NCBI RefSeq assembly: GCF_003545885.1
Contig: NZ_QHCT01000001.1
Location: 62,001 to 126,000 of the forward strand
DNA length: 64,000 nt
From: Leptospira stimsonii
GTDB taxonomy: Bacteria > Spirochaetota > Leptospiria > Leptospirales > Leptospiraceae
Direction of reading: 5' to 3'
The notes beneath the pieces were generated by a model. That model made no database searches, was not told where the DNA came from, and saw nothing but the letters and a program-made list of their open reading frames with translations. The translations under genes were made by a program, and so were the position numbers. Positions 39,240 to 49,856 of this stretch are shown here, piece by piece (positions within the stretch are counted from its first letter, which is position 1; each line of letters starts with the position of its first letter).

Positions 39240-40289
39240 CTACGCTTTTGCGGCCGCGTGTTTAAAGAAGAACGCAAAGCCGTTTAAGAGCTGAAAGATC
39301 GAAGGAAGCGTTTTCAATGTGATTCCAATATCTCCGTGAGAGATCAAAGGAGTCAAAACCAACTTCGATCGATTTGCCGGAAGGTCCCTCTCCAACAAAC
39401 GTTCCAAAATCAGAGAAGATTCGGAGGCAGGGACAACGTTATCCTCCACTCCATGAATGAGGGAAACGTGCGCTCTCAAATCCTCCAATTTATTATAAAC
39501 CTGAAGGTCTTGGAGAAAGGAACGAAACGGTCCCGCGTTCTGAACGATTCGGTTCCAGATCTCCGAACGATAGTTTCGATCTTCTTTGAGCTTTCTAAAA
39601 ATTTCTCGATTGGCGGGCTGTAAGCTTTCTAAAACTTTCGGTAGTTCCGGACTTTCCCGAAGAAAACTTCCGTCCAAGATAGACGCGTGAAGCGCTCTTC
39701 TTACTTCTTCATTCTCCCCGATTCCAAAATGAACGAAGTTCCAAAGAAGAATCATTCTCCCGTATTCATCCGAACCTTCCGCCGACATGAGATAATCAAG
39801 AGTCGTCTGAACGTTTCCATAGGCGCCGATCGTACAAATGGATTTTACTCTTTCTCCGATCGTCGGAGTCGCGGCCGCGATCAAACCCATACTCGCTGAA
39901 AACGAAGGAGCGAATAAGGAGATTCTACCATCCGGACAATATTCAGGATTCGAGGAAAGATTGAGAATCAGACCTTTGATCTTTTCAATACTCTCGAGAC
40001 GGATCTTAAACTCGCTGATCTCCTGCATCTGCGGAGAAAAGACCAAAAATCCGCAAGAGGCCATTCCGCGACAGACCGCTTTGAAACGAGGATCTTGATT
40101 TCCAAGATAGGCCATCCCGTTGATCGCAAGAATCGCCCCTTTGAAAGTTTTTCTTTTTTCCGGAAAGAATTTAAGAATTCCTACGGTTTCGTTTCCAAGG
40201 GAAAGTTTGAATTCTTCTTCTAGAATTCCTTTCGTGGAATTATTCTTCGTATTGAGCGCAAATTTGAGAGCGGAGAAAAAATGATTCAT
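39240..40289 (-). CDS. Alpha/beta hydrolase family protein
   Basis: 349 residues. The nucleophile elbow reads FAPSFSASMGLIAA (Ser-x-Ser in place of GxSxG, about residues 148-155), the acid is in LIHGVEDNVVPASES and the base in LISHGDIGI. The first strand has GAILAINGMAYLGNQDPRF. No signal peptide. The elbow variant is unusual, and the real substrate is unknown; dienelactone hydrolase-like or acyltransferase-like proteins are alternatives. Confidence 0.8.
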   Translation of the reverse strand: MNHFFSALKFALNTKNNSTKGILEEEFKLSLGNETVGILKFFPEKRKTFKGAILAINGMAYLGNQDPRFKAVCRGMASCGFLVFSPQMQEISEFKIRLESIEKIKGLILNLSSNPEYCPDGRISLFAPSFSASMGLIAAATPTIGERVKSICTIGAYGNVQTTLDYLMSAEGSDEYGRMILLWNFVHFGIGENEEVRRALHASILDGSFLRESPELPKVLESLQPANREIFRKLKEDRNYRSEIWNRIVQNAGPFRSFLQDLQVYNKLEDLRAHVSLIHGVEDNVVPASESSLILERLLERDLPANRSKLVLTPLISHGDIGITLKTLPSIFQLLNGFAFFFKHAAAKA

Positions 40290-40416
40290 AAAAACTGTTT
40301 GGTCCTTTTTGAAAATTTGACAGATATCCGTTGGATTCGAATTACGATGAGGTTACAATTCAAATTTGAAGAAGGAATCGAGCCTCTTTGTATTCTGAAC
40401 AATACTTAGTTAGATG

Positions 40417-40445
40417 TGTTTTTGTGTCCATTTGATGCAAAAACA
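40417..40445. promoter_or_regulatory. Inverted repeat upstream of DUF1564 gene
   Basis: TGTTTTTG (40417-40424) and CAAAAACA (40438-40445) are exact complements with a 13-base spacer, 56 bases before the chosen start of the DUF1564 gene. It supports placing the start at 40501 and may be an operator. Confidence 0.35.
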
Positions 40446-40500
40446 TAATTTTTTTTCCCAAAGTCCGGATTCTTCAAAACTCGAGAGAACCGTTTTGAAT

Positions 40501-41010
40501 ATGAGGAAATTCATTTTTCAGAGCGAACCGAAGATTACTTCTAAGATTCGGGAATTTCATTCCGAAGCCGAGACCATTCTGATCCCGGAAAAGTATTTAG
40601 AGAATTTATCGGCGGAAGAAAGAAGCGCTCTTCCTGAGAGGATCCGATCTCTCGTGAAGAAATATGCAGTTTTTATTTCTTCCATGAGGAGATTGAATTC
40701 GAATGCGGGAAAAAGGAAATATCAGAAGAACGTCGGTAAACTAAAGAGAGTGAACGTGAGAATGAAAACCGGAGATTGGTTACTCCTGGGAACGTTGGCG
40801 GAAGCTCACGGGGTTTCCCGTTGTTTCCTCCTGAATTTTCTTTTGTATCTCGAATCGAAAGAAGTCGGTATCTCGCTGAGAAAGTTTTGGGTGGGACAAC
40901 CCATCGACCACAAGGTCTACAGCTTCATCTGGCAATTAGAACGGTCGCAAAAAAGGATTTCCCGTATTCTCAGGGTAACACCGAACCCTCTCGAAGCGCC
41001 GCCTTCCTAA
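40501..41010 (+). CDS. DUF1564 family protein, paralogue 1
   Basis: 169 residues from the ATG at 40501, chosen because it aligns with the start of the second copy at 58032-58568; an upstream ATG at 40414 would read through an inverted repeat. The shared core is [35 protein letters not shown], similar to [33 protein letters not shown] in the other, so they are true paralogues. DUF1564 proteins are known from Leptospira and of unknown function. The VSRCFLxNxxL pattern after a short basic strand resembles a ribbon-helix-helix DNA binder, which is inference. Confidence 0.88.
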   Translation: [169 protein letters not shown]

Positions 41011-41038
41011 AAAAACCGTCCAAAGAAAACATAAAAAT

Positions 41039-41827
41039 CTAATATGCTTTCTTTAGAAGCCTCCTCATGTCCTTCGCAAAATTTGTAAAAAGACCGTCCG
41101 CGCCCCGATCCAAAAAACGTTTCATCTCATCGACTTCATTCACCGTATAAACGACCGACAAAAAATTCTTCTCTTGAATCCTTTTCAGATTCACTTCCTT
41201 CGCTTCTTCTCTGGAAGGATGAATGCTCCATGCCCCGATCTTCTCGGCAAAAACGATCGCCTCTTCCAGATTCCCGCTTTCATCATCCCCGACCAAAACG
41301 CCCAGTTTAATCTTAGAATTAAAATTACGAACCCTCTCCAAACATTCCCAAGAAAACGAGGAAATCACGATTCTCTTTTCAAGTCCATTCTTCAGAACTA
41401 AATCCAAAACTCTCTTTTCGATGGAATCTTCTCTCATCGGAAAATCCATACCAGTGGATTTGATCTCGATATTCAAATCCGTCTTGGATTTTCGAATCAG
41501 ACGCAAAACTTCTCTTAGAAACGGAATTCTTTCCTTCTTGAATTTTTTAGAAAACCAAGAGCCCGCGTCCAATTCGCTTAATATTTCCGAATCGAAATTT
41601 CGAACGTTCCCGACGAGTTTTGTCGTTCGATCCAGATCGTCATCGTGGATCACGACCACTTCCCGATCTTCCGAAAGAGTCACATCCAATTCGATCAAAT
41701 CCGCCTTTGCATCGATCGCTTTTCGAAAAGCGATCATCGTATTCTCAGGAAACGTTCCGCTCAAACCCCTGTGAGCAAAAACGAGAGGTCGACTTAAATC
41801 TCTTCGATCTTTGATTTTTTCGATCAT
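41039..41827 (-). CDS. Glycerophosphodiester phosphodiesterase
   Basis: 262 residues. The GDPD metal site is complete: FAHRGLSGTFPENTMIAF, LIELDVTLSEDREVVVIHDDDLDRTT and LNIEIKS. The HRG...ENT and ELDV...HD motifs identify the cytoplasmic UgpQ-like branch, since no signal peptide is present. It releases alcohol and sn-glycerol 3-phosphate from glycerophosphodiesters, as in phospholipid turnover. Adjacent gene on the same strand is the outer-membrane-like protein at 41847. Confidence 0.94.
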   Translation of the reverse strand: MIEKIKDRRDLSRPLVFAHRGLSGTFPENTMIAFRKAIDAKADLIELDVTLSEDREVVVIHDDDLDRTTKLVGNVRNFDSEILSELDAGSWFSKKFKKERIPFLREVLRLIRKSKTDLNIEIKSTGMDFPMREDSIEKRVLDLVLKNGLEKRIVISSFSWECLERVRNFNSKIKLGVLVGDDESGNLEEAIVFAEKIGAWSIHPSREEAKEVNLKRIQEKNFLSVVYTVNEVDEMKRFLDRGADGLFTNFAKDMRRLLKKAY

Positions 41828-41846
41828 CTAAGAAAAATCTCTTTTT

Positions 41847-42656
41847 TCAAAAAGCGATTCCAACCGCGAGATCAAAACCCGCATCGGAAACTTTCCCGGC
41901 GTGGTCCCGTTTCAATTCTTCTTTTCGAATCCAGTAATCTTCGATCGTAGCAGAACGATTTCCATATTCTAACGTATTGAGAGAAACGTTTTTGTGATAA
42001 CGACCGAAGGTTCTCACGACGACCTCGAAGCCAAAGAAGAATCCGGATTCGAACTGATGACGGACTCCGATTCCTGTTCCCGCATAATAGCGAGGACCGT
42101 AATCAAAATTCACTCTTTCGTTTTGATACGATTGCCCGCCTCGCGTATCGATAAATTGGTCATGTCTCGTGTTTCTCATAAATTCCCCTCCGACCTGGAC
42201 GGGAATATAAACGGAAGAATCCGCCAAAAAATAATTCAGAAAGATTCCTCCACCCGCGTTTTTCGATTCTCGGTCGGATTGTCTTGCGACTCCGTAACCT
42301 AAAAAGTAAGAATATCTGGAATCAAAGTCTCCGTTCACTTGACTCGAGTTCTGATAGTATTGAATTCCGATCGTCACTTTTTCCCAGGCGTTCCAACCTA
42401 AAATCGCAGAACCGTAACCTGGAAAATAGATTCCTCCAAGGAAGAATTTTTTCTTCATTCGAATTTCCTTTTGAGAAAGAGACGTTTCTTTCGTTTTTCC
42501 CTGCGCTGGAGAATCGAGATTCTTCGAATCCGAATCTTGATTTTCAGAAGAAGAATGTGCAGGAACAGGAACGATATTTTGTGAAAATAGGCTTTGAACG
42601 GAGAAGAAGAAGCCGGCTAAGAGAAAAAGAAGAATCCATCGATATCGAATGCTCAT
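41847..42656 (-). CDS. Hypothetical secreted protein, possibly outer-membrane beta-barrel
   Basis: 269 residues with a signal peptide (about residues 1-26, ILLFLLAGFFFSVQSLFSQ). The mature part has alternating hydrophobic/polar strands with aromatic residues at strand ends (GIYFPGYGSAILGWNAW, VTIGIQYYQNSS, SRYSYFLGYGVARQ, FFFGFEVVVRTFGRYH), typical of small outer-membrane barrels of 8-10 strands. It ends in DLAVGIAF; the terminal Phe is typical of barrel proteins. No family name recognised. Confidence 0.82.
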   Translation of the reverse strand: MSIRYRWILLFLLAGFFFSVQSLFSQNIVPVPAHSSSENQDSDSKNLDSPAQGKTKETSLSQKEIRMKKKFFLGGIYFPGYGSAILGWNAWEKVTIGIQYYQNSSQVNGDFDSRYSYFLGYGVARQSDRESKNAGGGIFLNYFLADSSVYIPVQVGGEFMRNTRHDQFIDTRGGQSYQNERVNFDYGPRYYAGTGIGVRHQFESGFFFGFEVVVRTFGRYHKNVSLNTLEYGNRSATIEDYWIRKEELKRDHAGKVSDAGFDLAVGIAF

Positions 42657-42759
42657 AGGTGAGAAAGTGTATCGACAGGGGAACGATTGTCAAGAAAGGA
42701 AAGAAGAAAGGGTTCAGGCGGGTTTCAACCCGCCCGAGAGGGAAATGGGAACTCGATTC

Positions 42760-43143
<384 letters not shown>

Positions 43144-43171
43144 TCGATTTTTCTCCTTGAGATCGATTCTT

Positions 43172-43208
43172 TTGTGCATCGCACAATCCTTTTGTATTGC
43201 GGTGCACA
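43172..43208. promoter_or_regulatory. Two TTGTGCA elements, candidate operators of phasin-like gene
   Basis: TTGTGC (43172-43177) and GCACAA (43181-43186) form a perfect inverted repeat with a 3-base centre. On the minus strand, TTGTGCACCGCAATA covers 43194-43208. Both match TTGTGCA[GTC][TC]GCA, and the element at 16992 upstream of the paralogue matches too. They resemble TGC-rich PhaR sites of alphaproteobacteria; no such regulator is in this window. Confidence 0.6.
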
Positions 43209-43351
43209 ATTTCCGTCAATCGAAAAAAAGAAAAAAATTCGAAAAATAGATCTTTTGTGAAAAACTTTTATATCTCAGGGCTTATAAAGAGTCGGAACCG
43301 ATTCCCAAGGAAGCGGAATCCATCCAAAAAACAAAGACCTGAGCAAATACA

Positions 43352-44011
43352 ATGGAACGTAAATTCTTCGGAATCGGAGTGATCTTTCTTTTCCTTTCGG
43401 TGATACAGTGTTCTCGGAGCGAGAACACTGTTCCTCCTGTTCTCTCTGCTCTTCTCCTTCAAAATGTCTCGATTTCCTCGCAAGTCAATGCACACTCGTT
43501 TACCACCGTTCGTGAAATGGACGAAAACGGCGTTGCTCTTCCTTGCGTTCCCAATTCTACAAATCCAAAATCTCTTACTCTCAAGGGAGACGAATGGATG
43601 GCCGGCGGTGGGATTCTCGTTTATATTAAGAACGAGGAAACAAGTGAAAACGTACCTTTGTTATTCGTTGAGGACAATCTACCAAAGTTTCAAACCGTTA
43701 TCGGAAAACGGTATCTGGCTTATCTGGAATTCTTTATCGATGGATTCAATAACACGGAAATCGACGGACAAGCTTTGATCGTTGAATTCGTTGCAAAGGA
43801 AAAAGACGAAATCAGTTTTTATGTAACTTCTCAGAATGCCGGACTTTTCGTGAATGGAAAGGCTCACGAGTCCAACTTACATTACGCACCCGTCGGACAA
43901 AACACGCTCTGGAATACTCCGGAAGAACGAGCCCAGGCAAGAAGAAATAACTACAATCTTTACGGCGGTGACAACTCCGTATTGGAATACGTATTCGATT
44001 TGAATCCTTGA
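43352..44011 (+). CDS. Hypothetical lipoprotein
   Basis: 219 residues. The signal ends in FLSVIQC, giving a lipid-modified Cys at about residue 20. The mature protein has beta-strand character with repeated aromatic and polar residues (TLKGDEWMAGGGILVYIKNEE, ISFYVTSQNAGLFVNGKAHE). No family recognised. Divergent from the phasin-like gene, with which it shares the operator region at 43172-43208. Weak ribosome site. Confidence 0.82.
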   Translation: MERKFFGIGVIFLFLSVIQCSRSENTVPPVLSALLLQNVSISSQVNAHSFTTVREMDENGVALPCVPNSTNPKSLTLKGDEWMAGGGILVYIKNEETSENVPLLFVEDNLPKFQTVIGKRYLAYLEFFIDGFNNTEIDGQALIVEFVAKEKDEISFYVTSQNAGLFVNGKAHESNLHYAPVGQNTLWNTPEERAQARRNNYNLYGGDNSVLEYVFDLNP

Positions 44012-44260
44012 TTCCATACGAAGCATTCTTGCCTGGAAAATTATTTTTGAGAAGAATCGGAACAAAATTCTCAAGATCAAAACGTTTCGGAGGTGCTTCG
44101 AACGATTTCATCTCGAAGTAAAATTCCAAAGCTATGTATTGTTCCGTTTGAACTCGTTTACAATTCGGGTATAGAACTCGAAAGCGAATTATATCCTGGG
44201 ATTCAGCTTCTCGAGGATTGAATTGACGATCTTCCAAATTGTTCCACTTTCGGAACTTCT

Positions 44261-44683
44261 ATGAAACGAGTGGCTTTCCTTATCTTTTTATTCTTCGTTC
44301 AATGTGGTCCCGCATTTCTTCCCGAGCCGACAAAGGAAAAAGTCACGCGAAAAGATTTAGCAGGTTCTTGGGAATATTTCGCCGATTACCGAAAGACAAG
44401 AATCGTCTTGGACTTGAAGGCAAACGGAACATTTACGCAGACGATCGAACGCTCCTCGGATTCAAAACCTCAAATTCAAAAGGGCAGATGGGATATCAAC
44501 GGTTCGGATTTAAAAATCAAAGTCTTAAAACCGAACCGTGAAAATCCATTCGATCCTTGGGTTCTAGACTGGGCTCACTGGTGGATCGTCGAGAGCACTC
44601 GAGAAGGTTTCAACTTCGCCATCTCGGGAGCCGCCGATGATAGCGACCCGGACAATTGTTTCGAATTCGAGCGAATCCGTTGA
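44261..44683 (+). CDS. Hypothetical lipoprotein, lipocalin-like
   Basis: 140 residues. The signal ends in LFFVQC (Cys near residue 15), a lipobox variant. The mature part contains [30 protein letters not shown] and [12 protein letters not shown], the pattern of small lipocalin-like domains (DUF4488/DUF4923 style, beta barrel). Ends in CFEFERIR. Weak start region. Convergent with the serine hydrolase gene, 6 bases apart. Confidence 0.8.
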   Translation: MKRVAFLIFLFFVQCGPAFLPEPTKEKVTRKDLAGSWEYFADYRKTRIVLDLKANGTFTQTIERSSDSKPQIQKGRWDINGSDLKIKVLKPNRENPFDPWVLDWAHWWIVESTREGFNFAISGAADDSDPDNCFEFERIR

Positions 44684-44689
44684 TCCATA

Positions 44690-45901
44690 TCACTGAAGCA
44701 AAGGAGGAATAAAACGTTTCGCATCTTGTCCAAAAAACAAAGAAGTCGAATTCGGTTGAAGTAAAGAAAAAACGCTGAAAACATTCGTGTTGAAGTTATT
44801 CACTCCGACAACCGCATAATAACCTGCATTCCGATCGATCCAAGGATAGAATCCGTTCGCACCAAAACTATGATAGACGATATCCAATTCACAAGTGCTG
44901 GGAACATCCGGAGTTGAACAAAATCTCCAGTTCCCGAGACCGTAATGCCAACGATAACCAAAAGCCGCAAATTGTGAATATTCGATCGTAGTCTGAGATT
45001 GATACTGATCGCTAAAGAGTTCTCGAATTAACGCAACTCTCGAACCACCGGTCAATATCGCAACCGGAGCTCCCGTTGCGGGAGTATAAATTCCGTCGTT
45101 GATCAACATGTTGAGAATTTTAGAATAATCCACCGCGTTGATAAATAGACCGTAGGCGCCGGCCAAACTTCCGTCACCGGACTTGCTCGTAATATCCGCA
45201 TACCATTTTCCATTGTCCGGATCGGTTGCGGAAAAATTTAACTTTCCCGCGGCCGCAAATTCAGTATCAAAGATTTGTTGCCAAGTCTGACCTGCGGCGA
45301 TTTCCGCCATTCTTTGTGCAACCGCCATATGAAAAGAATTATAATAGAATACGTCACCCGGCGCTTTTAGAGTTTGTGTAGAATCTCGTATCGAAGTAAC
45401 GCAGTTATTTTTATCAGTGGCACTAGCGCCTGCGGGAAGAGTAAAGATACAACTTTTACTTTCCGCGCTCGGCGAACTCGGGTTGAGTCCGGAAGTAAAC
45501 GCAAGAAGTTGTCTGAGCTTGATCTGCCCTTTTACACCGGTCCATCCGAGCCTTGTTCCCGTTGTTTCATCCAAACTCATCAATCCTTGATCTACAAGTC
45601 GTAAGATCAAAGATGCGGTGACCAACTTCGAAGCCGAAAAGATCGGTCCTGTTTTTGTGGAGGTCAAATCACCGGTTTCCTTTAAATAAACGCGAGTTCC
45701 ATTCTTCTTAAACACCTGAAAAGAAGCTCCCGTTTTGGAAAGAGAAGCCATGTTCGAAAAACATTCATCCAAGGAAGAACAACCGATCAAAGCCCTCGCC
45801 GCGATAAAATCCTTTGTTTTATCGTCCTCCTTCGGATTACAATTCATAACAAAAATAGCAAATGCAAATAACGCGAACGTCGCAAAATTCAGAATCCCCA
45901 T
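44690..45901 (-). CDS. Serine hydrolase of the beta-lactamase/transpeptidase-like family, lipoprotein
   Basis: 403 residues. The signal ends in FAIFVMNC, Cys 21. The Ser-x-x-Lys motif SASKLVTASLILRL (about 90-103) and the Tyr-x-Asn motif YYNSFHMAV (about 190) place it in the class C beta-lactamase/DD-peptidase family (PF00144); the C-terminal YHSFGANGFYPWID gives the His-x-Gly-like third box. Such proteins include esterases and D-aminopeptidases, so beta-lactam hydrolysis is not implied. GAGGCGGG precedes the ATG. A TGAAC/GTTCA palindrome lies about 90 bases upstream. Confidence 0.9.
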   Translation of the reverse strand: MGILNFATFALFAFAIFVMNCNPKEDDKTKDFIAARALIGCSSLDECFSNMASLSKTGASFQVFKKNGTRVYLKETGDLTSTKTGPIFSASKLVTASLILRLVDQGLMSLDETTGTRLGWTGVKGQIKLRQLLAFTSGLNPSSPSAESKSCIFTLPAGASATDKNNCVTSIRDSTQTLKAPGDVFYYNSFHMAVAQRMAEIAAGQTWQQIFDTEFAAAGKLNFSATDPDNGKWYADITSKSGDGSLAGAYGLFINAVDYSKILNMLINDGIYTPATGAPVAILTGGSRVALIRELFSDQYQSQTTIEYSQFAAFGYRWHYGLGNWRFCSTPDVPSTCELDIVYHSFGANGFYPWIDRNAGYYAVVGVNNFNTNVFSVFSLLQPNSTSLFFGQDAKRFIPPLLQ

Positions 45902-45992
45902 AGTCCCGCCTCTTTATTTTTTGGAAAAAAAGAATCGATTTTAAATTAGAATCAACAAAAACTCGAATCGCTCGGATAAAAAATGACCCAAG

Positions 45993-46006
45993 TGAACATT
46001 TGTTCA
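45993..46006. promoter_or_regulatory. Palindrome TGAACATTTGTTCA
   Basis: TGAAC (45993-45997) and GTTCA (46002-46006) are exact complements around ATTT. The form resembles TetR-type operators. It lies 92 bases before the start of the serine hydrolase and could also serve other promoters in the gap. Confidence 0.3.
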
Positions 46007-46116
46007 TATTTGTTAAGCGACAAAGAGTCAGATTCTTATAAGAATTCCAAAAAGGTGGAATGATATTTTTTGAATATTCTTCTCCGAACGAGACACGAAG
46101 GGTAATCCAAGAAGAA

Positions 46117-48024
46117 TTAGGATTTAGAAAGCTGAACGATCGTTTTTGAAATGAGTTTAGAATGAAGAGTGCAGGCGTCTTCCAACCCTTGATACAAAAG
46201 AAGGCTTTTTTTGGCGATTCCCAGTCTTTCATTTTTCTTCTCTTCCAAAGTTAAGCCGCCTTCATACCCTTCCGTAATCATAAGAACCGTTCTTTGAATG
46301 CTCATTCCTAAAATTTCAGTGAGTCCTTTTCTGGAAGAAACTTCCTCGTCGATCCGATCCATTTCTTTTAAGCTCTTCAGAATCTGATCCTTAAACCGAT
46401 CTTCGGATTTGATCTGAGAATAAAGACGATCCGAAAGCACTTTTCCCTTTTTGACCTTTTCCGAAAATCCTTTGAGCTGTATGGAAAGACTTGTTAGTTC
46501 AGAAAGAATTCTTTTCCGAAGATCGATGTTTTCGAACCCGATCGAAGTCAATGTGCCATCCTTAGATTCACAGAGCCTTTCGATTTTCTCACGCACCGAT
46601 CCAACAACATCGAAATTACATTCATTATTTTGAATATATTCCGAGAATTTTGGATTGGGAATTCCTTCCAAGACAACGCCTTCCCGTCCGAGGTTAAACC
46701 ATGGATTTTTTTTGGGATGGTCTTCGAACCATTTCTTAAAGATCATTAGTTTTTCGTTGGTTCGAATGGTTCCGCCTTTTAAGGAAGGAGCGTGTTTTAC
46801 CGGAAGAGCAGTCATCTGTTTGTGATTGTGATATTCTCTTCTTAACTTTCTACTTTCGATATAATTCAGCCTTTCTTCTAAGACCGCACCTTTGCAGTGA
46901 GCGAGTTTATCCGGAAAGGAAAGATCTTGTCCTACTAAAAGAACATTCTTCGCTTCCATCCTTTCCGCAAGACTGACCGCGTTTGTGGAAACGGAACCGC
47001 CGAAATCGATGACTCCGATTTCTTCTTCCGGATTAGATGAAAGAATCTTGATCAGAGGAAACGGTGATGAAGTAAAAAAACCGCGCTTAAATTCTCCGGG
47101 CAAACGAAGCGAATGATACGAAGAAGTCGGATCGAAAACGATTTTTGCTTTTCCGTTATATCCTTCCAGATATTTGGAATTGAGCGCTTGTGGATCCACG
47201 GAAAAAACCAGGTCGGGATCGATTCCCGAGTTCCAAAGAACCATCAAAGCGGTGTCCACGGAAATGATCACATAACGTTCTCTGTAACTTCGAATTTCTT
47301 CCAAGGAAAGAAGAAGGGACGGACCCGCCCCACATACGAGAACATCAACCTTCCCTTCGCAGATTCCAAACAAGGTTTTGATCGGTTGCATTCCGGAAAG
47401 TGCGGGAAGATTGGTGATGAAGTTCCGAGTCCAGATTCTTTCAAAACGAGTGAGCGTGGAAATGTTTACGTCCTTCTTATGAAAAAAACCTTCCGCGATA
47501 AATCTCAATTCTTCATAGGATTCTTTTTTCCATTGGTTGCTTCCACGATGTGCGATAAAACTGATCGGGAATCCGGAAATTCCGCGAAAAGCGGCATAAA
47601 GATCCTGTTCGAGGATTGGAGATAGTAAGATTCGCAAAGAACCGGATTTTATGAATTCGGAATAATCGAAATACGAAAGCGCATAACGTAACACGATCGC
47701 CTCCGCCTCCATCCAGACCGTCGTCACGTTCTTCCGTTTCAAACTCTCTTGAATGGAATAACCGATTCCCGCTCCGAAAAAAAGAAAAACCCTTTCTTCG
47801 TCCTCTTTTTTCAAACCTTCGAGAAGACGTTTGGATTCGGTGACCGGATCCATAGCGCTGTGGAGAGAAATCCCATCTGCGACCAAAATCGGAAATCCCG
47901 TCTTGGAAGTTTTGACTTCCAGTTTTCTTTCGGATTGAAGAATTCTCTCTTCGATTCCGGGTGAAACTGAAGACAAGGCTTTCAGATTTTTTAAAAGGAC
48001 GGATTCGTCTGAAGAAGTATTCAT
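46117..48024 (-). CDS. DUF115/Maf-like protein (motility accessory factor family)
   Basis: 635 residues. The central region has [21 protein letters not shown] and [30 protein letters not shown] (about 230-290), the nucleotide-fold signature of DUF115 (PF01973), the family of Maf/PseE-type flagellin glycosyltransferases and MptE. The N-terminal part [29 protein letters not shown] is also typical, and the C-terminal 150 residues are helical. In other bacteria it adds nonulosonic acid to flagellin. It lies 23 bases after the FtsI-like gene on the same strand; no flagellar genes are in the window. Confidence 0.87.
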   Translation of the reverse strand: MNTSSDESVLLKNLKALSSVSPGIEERILQSERKLEVKTSKTGFPILVADGISLHSAMDPVTESKRLLEGLKKEDEERVFLFFGAGIGYSIQESLKRKNVTTVWMEAEAIVLRYALSYFDYSEFIKSGSLRILLSPILEQDLYAAFRGISGFPISFIAHRGSNQWKKESYEELRFIAEGFFHKKDVNISTLTRFERIWTRNFITNLPALSGMQPIKTLFGICEGKVDVLVCGAGPSLLLSLEEIRSYRERYVIISVDTALMVLWNSGIDPDLVFSVDPQALNSKYLEGYNGKAKIVFDPTSSYHSLRLPGEFKRGFFTSSPFPLIKILSSNPEEEIGVIDFGGSVSTNAVSLAERMEAKNVLLVGQDLSFPDKLAHCKGAVLEERLNYIESRKLRREYHNHKQMTALPVKHAPSLKGGTIRTNEKLMIFKKWFEDHPKKNPWFNLGREGVVLEGIPNPKFSEYIQNNECNFDVVGSVREKIERLCESKDGTLTSIGFENIDLRKRILSELTSLSIQLKGFSEKVKKGKVLSDRLYSQIKSEDRFKDQILKSLKEMDRIDEEVSSRKGLTEILGMSIQRTVLMITEGYEGGLTLEEKKNERLGIAKKSLLLYQGLEDACTLHSKLISKTIVQLSKS

Positions 48025-48047
48025 TTTAGGATTATAGAATATTCTAT

Positions 48048-49856
48048 TTACTTAAAATATAAATTCAGTCTTCCGTCGCCGATCTTTTCTCCGGCGCTCG
48101 GCTCTTGTTGATAACAAAATCCGCTTCCATGAAATTTCACCGGAACTCCCAGAGGCCTCAATATTTCCAGGGCTTCTCTTTTGCTTTTTCCCAAGAGATC
48201 GGGAACTTCTCCCGGTTCCACAACTTTCAAATTCTTTCTTTGAAAACGTTTGAGAGAAACGTTGAGCGTCTTTTCCCCTTGTTCGATGATCGGAATGATA
48301 TTTTCCACCACCTCTTTGAAAACGGGCGCCGCAAGCCCTCCTCCGGAATGAGTTCCTCCTTTCGGTTCGTCAAAAAGAATCAAGCCTACAACCTTGGGTC
48401 GTTCTGCCGGAAAGAATCCGAGAAACGAAGCGGACCAAAGACCTTCTACATAACCTTTTCCTGATACGGCTTTTTGTCCGGTTCCGGTCTTTCCCGCGAT
48501 GGAATACTCTTGAATGTAAGCGTTCTTACCGGTTCCGGATTGAACGACTCGGGTCATCGCTCTCAAAATTCTTTCGGTCGTATATTCTCGGATTCCGATC
48601 GGGGTTTCCTGAGTTTTGAATTCGTGAAGAATTTCTCCGTAAGAATCGCTGAAGTGAGAGACAACTCTTGGCGTCAGCATTCTTCCTCCGTTGACAACCG
48701 AAGCGGCGGAAGCCACGAGTTGAATCGGAGTCACGGAAACACCTTGTCCGATCGCCATAAACATCGTCGTGGCGGGAGTCCATTTTTTCAAAGGAGGAAA
48801 GTAACCGACCGATTCGTTCGGTAAGAATCCGGTCTTTTCTCCGAATTGAAACTTCTTCATATAATCGTAGAGAAGAGGTTCCGGAATTCTTTGTGAGGCT
48901 TTGATGATTCCGACGTTGCAAGAGTATTGAAGAATTTCTTCCAGGTTCAGATGCCCGTGCGCGTCCGTACATTTGATTCTCGTTTTACCGAGTTCAATAT
49001 AACCGGGACAGTGAAACTTCTCGTCAGGACGTATTAGATTTTCATTGAATAGAATGGAGGCCAAGAAAATTTTCATCGTGGAACCGGGCTCGTAGACGTG
49101 ACGGATCGCCCAGTTTGTATGAGAATCTTCTCCGGATTCGTTGTACTGGTTCGGATCGAACGCCGGAAACGAAGCGGAAGCCAAAATTCTTCCGGTATTG
49201 ATTTCCATAAGAATCCCGATCGCTTTTTTGGATCCGGTTTCTTCAAAACGTTTGCCGAGAGCCTTTTCAAGTTTGTATTGAATCAAACCGTCGATGGTAA
49301 GATGCAAATTACTTCCACGAGAAGAATCCGATTCCGTCGGAGTCATGAGGTCTTGGTTGTATTGCACTTCCAAACCGGAGAGCGCGCGATCGTCGTCCAT
49401 TCCCGTAAACCCGACAAGACTCGAAGCAAGATTTCCGTGCGGATAAACTCTTTTGTATTCTTTTTCTCTTCTTACACCCGGAAGAGAAAGATCCATGATC
49501 TTGTTTCCGAGGGCTTCGTCGATTTCCCTCTTGAGGAGAAAGTAACGGCTCTTTTCCCGAATCATCGCTTCGATTTTTTCGGGAGACATTTCGAGATAAG
49601 GCGCGAGTTGAACTGCGGTGAAATTCGGATCGTAGATGTTTGCGGGATAAATTCCGATCGTCGCGGAATCAACGGTCATCGCGAGTTCAATTCCTCGGCG
49701 ATCATAGATCGCACCTCGCATGACCCGATCTCCGGTTTTGAGGACGACTTCTCGTTCGTTCAGAAATGTAAGAAAGACGACTCTCCCGATGAGGATCAAG
49801 AAAAGAAGACAGATAAAAGAAAATAAGATCGTGAGCCTTGTTTTGCGGGAATTCAT
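48048..49856 (-). CDS. Penicillin-binding protein of the FtsI/PBP2 type with PASTA domain
   Basis: 602 residues: an N-terminal membrane anchor (about 8-28), a PBP dimerisation domain starting [17 protein letters not shown], and a transpeptidase domain with Ser-Thr-Met-Lys in EPGSTMKIF (about 258), Ser-x-Asn in YSCNVG (about 312) and AGKTGTGQ (about 455). The last 60 residues are a PASTA repeat ([21 protein letters not shown]). The length and PASTA tail fit FtsI (PBP3) or the SpoVD type; a strict ftsI name is not used because mraY/murE neighbours are absent. Crosslinks septal peptidoglycan. Confidence 0.93.
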   Translation of the reverse strand: MNSRKTRLTILFSFICLLFLILIGRVVFLTFLNEREVVLKTGDRVMRGAIYDRRGIELAMTVDSATIGIYPANIYDPNFTAVQLAPYLEMSPEKIEAMIREKSRYFLLKREIDEALGNKIMDLSLPGVRREKEYKRVYPHGNLASSLVGFTGMDDDRALSGLEVQYNQDLMTPTESDSSRGSNLHLTIDGLIQYKLEKALGKRFEETGSKKAIGILMEINTGRILASASFPAFDPNQYNESGEDSHTNWAIRHVYEPGSTMKIFLASILFNENLIRPDEKFHCPGYIELGKTRIKCTDAHGHLNLEEILQYSCNVGIIKASQRIPEPLLYDYMKKFQFGEKTGFLPNESVGYFPPLKKWTPATTMFMAIGQGVSVTPIQLVASAASVVNGGRMLTPRVVSHFSDSYGEILHEFKTQETPIGIREYTTERILRAMTRVVQSGTGKNAYIQEYSIAGKTGTGQKAVSGKGYVEGLWSASFLGFFPAERPKVVGLILFDEPKGGTHSGGGLAAPVFKEVVENIIPIIEQGEKTLNVSLKRFQRKNLKVVEPGEVPDLLGKSKREALEILRPLGVPVKFHGSGFCYQQEPSAGEKIGDGRLNLYFK

